Positions 43,942-54,689 of a DNA stretch of 64,000 nt are shown one piece after another. Under the pieces are notes generated by a model. The model had not been told where the DNA came from, did not search any database, and saw only the letters and a program-made list of their open reading frames with translations. A program made the translations under genes and the position numbers. The stretch's first letter is position 1, and each line of letters opens with the position of its first letter. Location of the stretch: assembly GCA_037157565.1 (NCBI GenBank), contig JAZHRO010000019.1, positions 22,817,001 to 22,881,000 of the forward strand. The letters are read 5' to 3'. Source of the DNA: Thalassia testudinum. Its lineage: Eukaryota; Streptophyta; Magnoliopsida; Alismatales; Hydrocharitaceae.

Positions 43942-45795
43942 TGTAGCGGAAATTCGTAGCGAAAAGATTTGAGTTTTGAAAACCCTGTCGACATAGAGCA
44001 ATTCACGAGAAAATCTGGCAATCAGATAATTTTTTACTGAAACTAAAAATGAATCTCAGGTCAAACACAGGGAGGCTACGTCGATTCGAAATTCGCAGTT
44101 ATATTTTTTGTAATTTTTGTTTATAAATGAGACATTCACAATGATCGCTATTATATTTGCAATATGAACACTAAAATAAGAGAAAGAAAGAGAGAGAGAG
44201 AGAAACAACTTTTATACTAAAAATAATGTCATTACAACTACAACTAGAAAGCGGGAAATCTAATCTAGAAAGCGATAAAGAGAAGGAAGTGAGAAGTTAT
44301 CCTCCTCGACGACTTCTTGGAGGATGAGCCGAACGAACGTCGCCTAGAAGAAGGAGAGCGAAGACGGAGGACGGAGAACGGATCGAGAAGAACTAGGGGT
44401 GAGGTAAGGCGTCGGTGTCGTGGGATCCACTTCCATAATGAGGGCGAGAAGACGGCTGGCAAGAGCTCCGTGAAGGGGATGAAAGGTGGAAAAATTTGTA
44501 TTTTTACTCTAGCGGAGCTTCCCGTAGCTTGGAAGCACTAGAGTGAGCTTTAGAACTTGAGTTCTTAGCTCTTAGAGAGGGAGAGAGATGATAGAAGGGA
44601 TGAAGAAATTGTGGAGGGCGTAGGGGGCTTTCTATAGGTGAGGTTTGAGGGCAAAAAGGATATTTTAAGCCTTAAAATCATTAACTCAAGGTCTTTAGTG
44701 ACAGATGTAGCTATTGCTGAAGCTAAGCGTCAATGAAGATGTGCGGAGGGAGGAGGTATCAAATCTTGATCGTAAGGCATGGATCGCGTGTCACTTCGTG
44801 CATGCGTTACGTGTAGCAAAGGGGCACCTGCTCTCACCCGTTTGATTGCAAATGGATGGCCAAGATCACACGTGGTTTGCCTTTAGATTGCACCAACGGC
44901 TTCGCAAACAATCGAGCATGCAATCGCACATGATTGCCTGCGTGGAGCGTGCTTCTCCATCCAATGCTCAAGAAGACACCACGTCATGCCCGTGTAGCCG
45001 CTTGATCGAGATTGCTAGCCGAATTTCGCCGATGCCCACTTGCACTGCAAATTTGAGGCACAGGGCTGTTCGAGCCCACTCCTGTTGGATGCGAGTAGCG
45101 TTGCCAACCGTTGCATGATGCTACTGGAGTGTCGTGCGAAGGAAAATGGTGGCGCAGGATCTTGATCGTTGGATGGGCCTCCAACGGTCAAGATTGTGCA
45201 AGGCTATGCCCCTTCAGAGTTGAGGCACAGGTGCTGGGCTACATGGTGGCTGCTGGGCCATTGGATGGTGATCCAATGATCTAGAACGTGCATTGGAGGC
45301 ACTATAGAGAGTGGGCAGGCAACCTTAGATGGCTCTGATGGTGCCACGTGGCATCATCTAAGCCATGCATCTTCTTTTGCTTGTAGATGATGCCACAGTT
45401 ATCGGATTAAACCAAGTTTTTCACCGTTGGGCTGCGTCGATCTGAACCCATTCGTGTTTTTAGATTTTTCATCTGAGTTACGGATTTACACCACCTTGCC
45501 CCTTGCCTTCTGATCTTTCTTAGACTACATCTCATGCTACGGAGGTTCGATCGAGGTGATTTTAGAGTTGTTGAACTCCAAAAGTCGCTCCGATCATATT
45601 CGTATGGTTAAATCTTCAATTCGAGGCCCTGATAAATATTGCTCTGTTCCTTAACCATTAAAAGGCAAATTACTATACAATTTATACAAATTAACCTAAA
45701 TGCATTTTATGCAATATTTATAATGCATGATTCTTCTATGCGCCTAAGAACATGCATAAGTAGACAGTTTATGTGACATAGATGTATCTATATCA
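43942..45795 (-). repeat. Element E 5' LTR
   Basis: On the minus strand it starts TGATATAGATACATC, includes a CATGCAT and TATAAATATTGCATAA setting like the start of the D LTR, and ends TTCCGCTACA. About 1854 bp. An AG microsatellite lies at about 44187-44203. The short ORFs within it are not supported. Confidence 0.85.
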
Positions 45796-47784
45796 CCACT
45801 TCTACCAAACGATATACATCTAAGCAAGGGATTTAACCCTCTAAAGTGCACTAGAATTTCTAATGCAAGTGTTTACCCCTTTTCTATATACAATGGGACC
45901 TTTTTATAAAGGGTTTAAGGCCCTACTTATTGCACACAATTATTTGTTCTTTGAGGAACACAACTATTTTATCCTTTCCAAAGGTTCTACTTCATCTCCA
46001 TGTCATTTCGCCTCTCGGGTCAATGACACTTAGGCTTCGTTGTCTTGGCAGCTGTGATCAAGCCGACTTCCCACTAAGCAACTTGGGTGGATCCGCTTTG
46101 CTCTGCTTGGGTTCTCAAACCAACTCCCCCTATGAGGCTAGCCAATTTTGTCAACCAACTAATTAGTCATCTAGGTTTTTAGAAGTGCAGGCTTCGTTCC
46201 TTTATTATGGGATTTGTCCTTCTAGGCCTTAAACTAGCCCATTCTTCGATTCTTGGGGCTCATTGGGCTGGTCATTTAGACCTAACTTTTCTCCCCTAAT
46301 CAATTACAAACATCCGTACAACAAGTGTAAAGATTAATAGAGTATTACATGATGTCTAAGTTTCACAAGTATGAGAATAGGTATGTGATCCAGAAAAATG
46401 CGATCAAATCAATCTTACATGGCATATAAGATAACTTTAGCTTTATTTTTGAAGTTTCAAATTCGAGTTTGATGTTAAAAGTCAATAAAAGACAACTTAA
46501 AGATCCATCAATTGGGCTCAAGCCAAGTTTTAGTCAATGTTACAGTTTAAGCATGTCTAACCAAAACCAAATGTTAATTGGGTTTAAAAACACTTAAAGA
46601 TCCATTTTCCTACTTAATAACCTATTTACAACTTGAATTAATGTTTTAGCTATTAGAATACCAAGTTGACAAATCCAATCAGTTTAGGTATTCCCAACTA
46701 GTTTAATAGGAAGATTTGGTCATTATAGGAGGATTCATATGCAACATATGATCTTGCTATTAATATTTTCCAATTGTAATGGATTTTCCTACAAATTTGG
46801 TAGTCAAAAGGGGTATTTTGTATTGTCTTTCAAGCCCGCCCATACCTAAAACTAGAGGACATGTAAAGACTTTAAGATAGAATACAAATTATAGAAAACT
46901 CTACAGGAAAGCTCTTGTCCTCTCTCTAGCTTTGTGACTCCAACACTCTAGCTCTATCACTTGAGGAATGCATTTGGGTGATTTCTAAATGTATGGATTC
47001 TTAAAAAATTCTTAGCTAGAAGTAGATTGCAAATCTAGGATGGAAGCCCCATTGCTAAGAATAAAAGGTTCTCTAGATTGTTTCTCAAGTGCAATAATTC
47101 CAATCCTTATAGTTTAGATCTTTTAAAAGTCTAAATAGAATCAATTCCTATATAGCTAGTGCTTAAGGATTGTGATAAATCGATCTTATTAAGTTATAGA
47201 ATTGATTGTTGTGAAAATATATTCCCATTGTGGTAGAATTGTTATATATATTTGCATACATGAGTATAATATGTAGTCAAGTGTATTTGTTGATTAGTGA
47301 TTGGAGACCAAGTAGTTGACTATTTAGGTTAAGCTAAAACAACTTAGTGTTAAGCTACCCACAAATAAGATCATGGTTATCGGTTGGTCACAAACTAGTG
47401 TTGTTGCAAAGGGTTATGTTACCTCATATATAGGTAACATGATCTGATGGTGGATCTACGACTAAGGCCACACGAAAATCTTTAAGGTAGGACAACTTGA
47501 GGTGGTAGACTGATTCAAAAGAGGAATTACTTAAAATCATTGTATCATTGTGGTTTGGATATTTGCACACATTGGATATTTTATGGTTTAATATGCAGTG
47601 ACGAAATATCTTGATATTGCATATGCACTTCACTTTGATAGTATAGAGGCTGAATATCTTTGAATTGGATAATTTTAATTCTCCATTGAAATCTATTAAG
47701 GAAGAGGTATTCAATCCCTACTTGTCTTTTTCTTTCCAATAAACAATAAAGAATACAACAAAATAGCATAATTGAAATAGCATA
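45796..47784. other. AT-rich sequence between element E and the CACTA transposon
   Basis: No gene, repeat or known element is recognised. ORFs are under 100 codons and lack any familiar motif. The last three bases (ATA, 47782-47784) would be the CACTA target duplication. Confidence 0.6.
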
Positions 47785-48145
47785 CACTACTAGGGAAGGG
47801 AGATTTGGTGATGAATATTTGGTGACGGTTTTGGGAAATGTCACCAAAAGTAACCTGTGGTGACAATTCCACTCAAAATCGTGACCATAAAGGGGAGTGA
47901 GATTTGCTTTCTGCTTTGGTGACGGATCCAAGTGGGACCGTGACCATAGTATGCCCTTGGTGACGGTTCCACATGGAACCATGACTATATCCTTTCCTTT
48001 GGTGACAGTTCCACTTGAAACCGTCACCATAGCTTTCCCTCGTGAGCACGCCCTCTCTGCATATCCCTTTGGTGACGGTTTCAACTGAAACCGTCACCAT
48101 AGCCTTCCCCCGCCTACCCGCCCCCTCCCGCATTTCCCTTTGGCG
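47785..48145 (+). repeat. CACTA left terminal repeat and subterminal palindromes
   Basis: After the terminus come about six units of the form GGTGACGGTT, spacer, AACCGTCACC. The one at 48071-48098 is a perfect inverted repeat with 13-bp arms and a 2-bp centre. Others, near 47821, 47920, 47958 and 48001, carry one or more changes. In CACTA elements subterminal motifs bind the TnpA-type protein. Confidence 0.88.
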
Positions 48146-51014
48146 ACAGTTTCAAAATTTTCGCATCCCTCCCACTCACCCTCCTCCGAAATTCCTTGCC
48201 GCCGCCTGTCCTGCCCCCATCACCTTCTCCCTCCGCTGACTCTTCGGCCCCCTCCTCGACGGTGTCAGCCCCCCTGACCATCGCCTGCCCCCTTCCCTCT
48301 CCCGACGACGGTGCTTGTCCTGACCCCCCCTCAAGGTCGCCCACAGCACCTCGCCTACCCCTCAAGATCGATCACCACCGAAAACCAACTCCCGCTGCTA
48401 TTACCTTCCCCCTCCCTCGACTGTTCGATTTAATCCCCAACGACGTCACCTCTCCAGACCATCCCCAACCCCCTTCCCTCTCCTGACGAAGGCCCTCCCT
48501 TGACCATCCCCTCCCTAGCAGCACGTCTCCTCCCCCTCATGACCTCTACCTCTCTCCCTCCTTCATCTTCCCCAACAACACCTCCATTACCACTATTGCT
48601 GCTACATACAGGTAGGGTTAATCCGCCACTCTTCCTTCATTTTATTTATTTGCTTATTTCATACCTCCTCCTCCAACTCCACTTATCTTGATCTCCTGTT
48701 ATTATTGTTTTTGCAGTACTTGGTGGATTTATTGGCTACGAGGTGGCTCAATAAGATCTATTGATCTTGGATTGGCTTAAGGGTTTACATGCACGCCAAG
48801 TGTTTGATGGTATGCAAACAATTTTTCAAAGTAGGAAGCTTTTTCGGTCATAAACGACATGCATCTAGGAAGCTTCTTAGATAATCTTATCTACAACATG
48901 GTAGTTTTTCCACAGACCAAACCATTATTAGATGGTTAATCCCTCTACCCATGATGTGTTTTGTTAGTGTGGAGATGAAAAAGAAGAGGGTGTTTGTTGC
49001 TCATGACCACAAGGAAATCCTCTTGTTGCCTTCTTTTTTTTTCTCTTCTAGTTTCCTTGAGGTCACATGATGAGTTTCCTAGGTCTTTAGAAGGGTTTGT
49101 GTGTTTGATTCTTTTATTTCTGTTATTTGGTGGTGTGTGTGTGTGCTTTGAAATATCTCCAAGGGGGGTTGTTGATTGGTGGACGTGGTGGATGGATGTA
49201 TCATGTAATTAATGAGGTGTAAAGTATAAAGGAATAAAGTTCGAGATCAAATGCAATGCGCGGGTGGTGGAGGGTGGGGGGGCGAAAGGGTAAGGGAGAT
49301 TGTGATGGGAGGAGGGGAGATCTCCATTGGTTGGAGGTGATCCCAGAGGGGAGGAATCTGGATGGTACCTCCAAAGCTGTTAATGGAAGAGTCAAACATG
49401 CAGTCTACTTAAATTGTTATGCCATTGATCCATGGAGAGACAGGAATCGAAGCTAGCTTATAGCCTACAAAAAAAAAAGTGTTAGCCGTGAGAAATGGAA
49501 CATTCTGCAAAGAAGTAATTAAAATTGTTAGTGGCCTTTTTGACCATCTCTTGTGAGTTGATAATCAAATGCATGGTTACTGTGTGCTAAGAGGTGGGTG
49601 TCAAGGTGTGATGTCTCTATGAATGGCTGTTAAGTTGGGTGGCAGCAAGGAGGTGTATGTAAGGAATATTATTTCAAGCTTGGAAAGTGTGGCCCTTCAT
49701 GTAATTCGAAGCTTGGATCTAGGCAACGTCCCCTGGCCACGTCGATAAGGCTATGGAAGAGCATCTGGGCAGCAGAAGAAAAAAGACAAATTGACTTGGA
49801 TCTTTTGATATGCATTAGGGTGGACCACGCATCTAATATTCTGTGGATAAAGGGTATCTATCTTGCAATCATGTATTGGATGCAAATGAAAATTTGGTCT
49901 TACTTATAAGGTCTGAATACAATTTGCCCTGAAGTTCACGTAATATGATCCAAGTGTCCACTATTCTAAAAAACGTATCCTATCATTTGATACAATTCAA
50001 ATACTTCTTGATTTGGTTGGGTTTTTTTGGTCAATTAAAACAAAAGAACTTGTTTCCTTTGTTTTCTTTACCTAATGTACATCATGAACCTTTTAAAGTT
50101 TATGAATGTTATTGCTACATTTATATTATCTCGATAGAATCGTAAATGTTGGGAAGAGAGGGTGGAAGAGAGGAGCATAATTATCCAGGTTGAGTAGGAT
50201 AGGTTGAGTTAGGTAAACTGGTGGCTCAATTTGGATGGGCAAACTGGCATGGGAGGTGTTACGCTTGAGAGGGTCAAGCAATCTTGGATGTTTTAATTTA
50301 GGTCTAGTTGCCATATTATTCTAAATAAGAATCCATATAATCATCCTTTTAACAAGTAGATCTAGACCAAATCTACTTCAAATTGACATAAGAAGATTTT
50401 CCATTCTTCGTAGTAGTACGTTTATGATGCTGACTTATGTTATTACTGTTCTTTTCTTTGTTAGTATTTATTTATGCAATTTGTAGATATCCACATTTGC
50501 ACAACCTTAGATGCACTCGATGACAAACAATAAGAAATATAACCCTTAGGGTACAAGTTGAAAGAGTAGGCAAAATTGTATTAATATACCTGGTCATTCA
50601 AGACTTATAACCATATGATACGAACAATGCGTTAATGTATGTATCTCACATACATGCATGATGTGTTGTCTTTATAATATGTCATAAGTTTTGATCGTCC
50701 TTAGTTCAGTAAAGTTCCGAACTAAGGAGGGTTCTTGAAGATTTGATCACAACTTAGGTGTTACTTGTTACATGTACTCTATCTTTGGAGAAATCTCGGT
50801 GACATCTTGATGCTCTTCTCTAGTATACTAACTAAACTTACCTAGGTTTCATAAGCACCTTAAATTGGGTGTTAAAGGAATCTAGTTGAGGTTAATCTTG
50901 GGGATATACTGGAGAAGCACCTTAAATTTTATCACAACTTAGCTGTTAAATATCTGATGTTTCTTTATGTAACTTACTTTCATTGTTTGTGGGCTTATTT
51001 GATTATAGGTTTCC
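48146..51014 (+). other. CACTA upstream region
   Basis: 48146-48600 is C-rich and may be promoter and untranslated exon. A possible splice donor (CAG then GTAGGG, 48609) and acceptor (TTTTTGCAG, 48716) suggest a 5' UTR intron. The Pro/Ser ORF at 48196-48486 looks like composition, not protein. The rest is AT-rich. TTATAG just before 51009 is a plausible acceptor for the transposase exon. Confidence 0.5.
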
Positions 51015-54000
51015 ATAGATAAGTCTTAGATTGGTTTGAGGATTTCTAATTATTTTCGATATAAGACCGAAGTAATTTCACTCTTAGACTGGGCATTCCA
51101 TGAAGATAGGAAGCAATATAGAAGAGGAGACTTCTATGAGAGAATTTGTTGTCCATACAAAAGTTGTTTGAATGGATTCATGTATGATTGTAACACAGCA
51201 CTTGAGCATCTAATTTGTACTGGTTGGTGGCCTCACTACACAGTCTGGACCTCATATGGAGAAGAAATCACTTATCCTTCTATTGATAATGATGTTGAGA
51301 ATCGCATTGAAGATATTGGAGGTGATAATGTTGCAAAGATGTTAGAAGAGATGAAAGCTGCAAATGCTGATAGTCATGAAAATGATAATATGTTTGGAGA
51401 TTGTAATAATTTTTATGATGCACTGAAGGCAGTAGAGGAACCCATTGCTTCTGGAATTAATTCCATGTCAAGGTTGTCATTTCTTTTGAGAATGTTTCAA
51501 ATTAAAGTGACGAATAAGGCAACATCTAAGTTAATATCTAATGTCGTTAAGTTCATAGAAGAGTTGTTAAATAATCCTAAAGATTTTCCTCAGTCGTGGT
51601 ATGATGCGAAGAAATAATTTCGCGTACTTGCCTTGAAGTGTAAAAAGATTGATGCTTGTAAGAATGATTGTATGCTGTACACTAAAGAAAATACATGCTT
51701 GAATAGTTGCCTGCAATGTGGAGAAGGAAGATATAAAGATAATACCAGTTCAAATGCACGAAGGAAGAAACGAACATGGAAGGTACTGTGTCACTTTCCT
51801 TTGATTCCTAAGCTACAACATCTTTTTATGTCGAGTAAGAGTGCAAAGTGGATGACATAGCATCATAATAACAATTCACGAGATGGACTTATGCGTCATC
51901 CGACAGATTCTGACGAGTGGGCTGCATTTGATAACAAACATGCTCAATTTGCAAAGGAAACACGTAATGTTAGGCTTGGTCTTGCAAGTGATGGATTCAA
52001 TCCTTTCAAAAATATGCATCCATCATATTCAATATGGCCAGTAGTGTTATTTACATATAATTGGCTACCATGGATGTATATGAGATCTTCGTTTATGATG
52101 CTAACGCTTCTCATCCCTGGGAAGAAGGCACCAGGAAATGCAATCGATATTTACATGCAACCACTCATCAATGAGTTGAAATTGTTATGGTATAACGGGG
52201 TTGAAACATATGATGCAGCTAGAGAATAATTTTTTAAGATGCACACAGCACTGTTGTGGACTATTAATGATTACCCAGTTTATGGAAATTTATCTGGTTG
52301 GAGTACTAAAGGCAAGTTGGCATGTCCAGTATGTATGGATGATACTCATTACTTGCGTTTACCTAAAAGCAAAAAATTGTGTTATTTAGGGCATCGTAGA
52401 TTCCTACCAATTGAACATAGATGACGACAATCCAGGTTTAAAGACAAATTTGATAGTAAATCATGCCGCTATTCATCCAAAAATCTAAGACATTTTTGAA
52501 GAACAGATACAATCAGGTTGTCAGGATACAAGATAATGGAGAAGTTACAACAGATTGGTAATATCCGATTGGGTTGTCTATTTCAAAAAGATCTTAAAGA
52601 CTTACGTAATTCTGGATTTAAAAAGAAAAGCATATTCTTCATGGAGCTCCCTTATTGTCAAGATCTCATGGTTCATCACAATCTTGACGTGATGCATATC
52701 GAGAAGAATGTTATGGATAATATTTTAGATCTGCTAAACTTAACGGATAGTCCAAAAGACACGTTGAAGACCCGTACTGATTTGAAGATGTTGGCCATTT
52801 GTCCTGAGTTGCATGTAAATCATAAAGATGATGGCAGTCATGACTTTCCTCAGGCATTATATACTTTAAAGGATGAGCAATGACTGAAGATATTATCTTT
52901 TCTTAAAATTATCAAGGTTCCAGATGGATTCTTGTCATAACTTTCTACATGTGTAAATGAAGCATTGAAGAAGGTAAGTGGGTTAAAGAGTCATGATTGC
53001 CATGTTTACATACAGATATTGTTTCCATTAGCAATCCGTGGAGTGCTTCCTCAACCAGTGGTTGACTCTGTGACGGAGATAAGCCGATTCTTCAAGGTTA
53101 TATGTTCAAAGACATTGGATTCTCAACTATTAGACTATTGGGACAAGCAAATTGTGATCACACTATGCAAGATGGAGCAACTTTTCCCTCCTGCATTTTT
53201 CGATGTCATGGTACATCTTATACTTCACCTAGCGAATGAGGCAAGGATTGCTGAACCAGTTCAGTATAGGTGGATGTATCCAGTTGAGCGCTTCTTGAAA
53301 AAATTGAAAGACTACGTCTTCAATAAGGCTAAGCCAGAAGGTTCAATTGTCAAAGGGTATCTTGTAGAAGAATGCATCAACTTTTGTGCGATGTATATGG
53401 ATGGTCCAGATAATCGATTCAATCGATTGGAAAGGAATGATGGTAGACAAAACGGTGAAAATGTGGAAGATTATTTTTCTGTATTTGATATCCGAGGAAG
53501 GCCAATCATACGAACGGAATTTAAACCAATGTCTGAACATGATCGACAATTAGCTCATATATATATATTAAAGCAGATTCCAGATTTTTACGATGAATTT
53601 CGACAATCTTCGCACACTTGTAGATGTCAAGAAGACTTCATTGACTGGTTCAGAACTCATGTGCAAGAAATGAAACAAAATAATGATCCGCAATGGATAG
53701 AAGATTTTGATATAATGATGAACATACCTTTAAGTCATGCACATTATGACTCTGGATATATAATAAATGGGTTCAGATTTAGAGTGCAATCAGTTGATGA
53801 TGTGAAGGCTACACAACATTCAAGCGTTATTGTGAAATGTGATGGCATACAAACTGGTTGTGATGGTTACTATGGGAAAATCAAAGAGATTGTGGAAGTC
53901 AGCTATAGTCATGATTGCCGAGTCGTGTTATTTAAGTGTGACTGGTTTGATATTTTTAACAGTAGATATGGTGTTAAAGTTGACAAAGATACTGATTTCA

Positions 54001-54246
54001 TAAGTTTGAACAAGGATCGTACAATTCTTCAAGCATCAGAACCTTTTACATTAGCTTGTCAAGTTGAACAAGTTTTTTACGTGCCTGATAATAGTAGAAA
54101 TGGTTGGATAGTACCAATAAGAACAATGCTGCATGATTATTATGATATAGAACATGATAAAGATTCTGACTTTGATTCTGAAGCATACCAACATGTGCTA
54201 CAAGATGGAGGAATAGGTCATGGTGCAATGGATATTGACATTTTAG
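51015..54246 (+). pseudogene. TNP2-type CACTA transposase, frame intact but with many stops
   Basis: Would cut and join transposon ends in the nucleus. Domains in order: transposase-associated domain with CCPYKSC and a Trp-rich TGWWPHYTVWTSYGE (51015-51290); TNP2 core with RNVRLGLASDGFNPF, YSIWPVVLFTYNWLPWM, LIPGKKAPGNAIDIY, LLWTINDYPVYGNLSGWSTKGKLACPVC and GHRRFLP (51890-52420); HNLDVMHIEKNV (52678); a DUF4218-like part with LPQPVVDSV, LCKMEQLFPPAFFDVMVHL and VQYRWMYPVERFLKKLK (53020-53400); and a DUF4216-like part with YYGKIKEIVEVSY and VLFKCDWFD (53870-53950). One frame runs throughout. Stops at 51027, 51615, 51858, 52227, 52422, about 52497, 52881 and 52938 kill it. The expected start ATG reads ATA at 51015. 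The end at a GT donor (54247) is inferred. Confidence 0.93.
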
Positions 54247-54689
54247 GTAAACGTTTTCAATTAAGCTATTTTGTAGAGTTTAATTATTTCTTTATTAAAA
54301 TTTTTTTCATATATTTTCTACCTTGTAGGTTTTCTTATTGTATTGGGTTGAGCTTTTACTTACTTTGGCATACTTCTTTTGTTATAGTTGATTATATAAA
54401 AAGTATGACATCATCCTTTTATAATTTGTAGCTCCTCTCTTATTTCATATAACCAAAGTTATGATTTTTTTTTTAAATGAATCATATAAGAGCAAGCTTT
54501 CTATTTTCAAGTTTGTGCTTTCTATACATAGTGGCATGAAGTATAATCAAATTGAAATTATTCTATTGGAATAATCAAAGTGAAATTTAATGCAAAGTGG
54601 CATCAAGTTGGAGTAAATAAGTTGGTCACATTCAGTAGTAAATTTTCTATTGTATTTTCTTTAATTAATAATTTATTTTTCATCTGTAG
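54247..54689 (+). other. Probable intron linking the two CACTA genes
   Basis: Bounded by TTTTAG then GTAAAC (54247) and CATCTGTAG then ATGGCACC (54690). Splicing would end the transposase three codons later (Asp-Gly-Thr-stop) and place the second gene on the same transcript. En/Spm also makes its two proteins from shared, alternatively spliced RNA. The splice itself is inferred. Confidence 0.5.

Larger units (their letters stand above)
39885..45795 (-). mobile_element. Element E: truncated Athila-type element on the minus strand
   Basis: Reading leftward from 45795: LTR (45795-43942), tRNA-Asp primer site (43934-43917), leader, gag, protease. It breaks off near 39885 in the linker before reverse transcriptase (LELKPLPESLKYEFL), so polymerase, integrase and the second LTR are missing. 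The coding parts resemble element A; LTR and leader resemble element D. Many stops and shifts show an old copy. Confidence 0.88.

Noticed and set aside
48196..48486. Pro/Ser-rich ORF upstream of the CACTA transposase
   Set aside because: C-rich untranslated sequence gives such ORFs readily; no conserved motif or codon signal.
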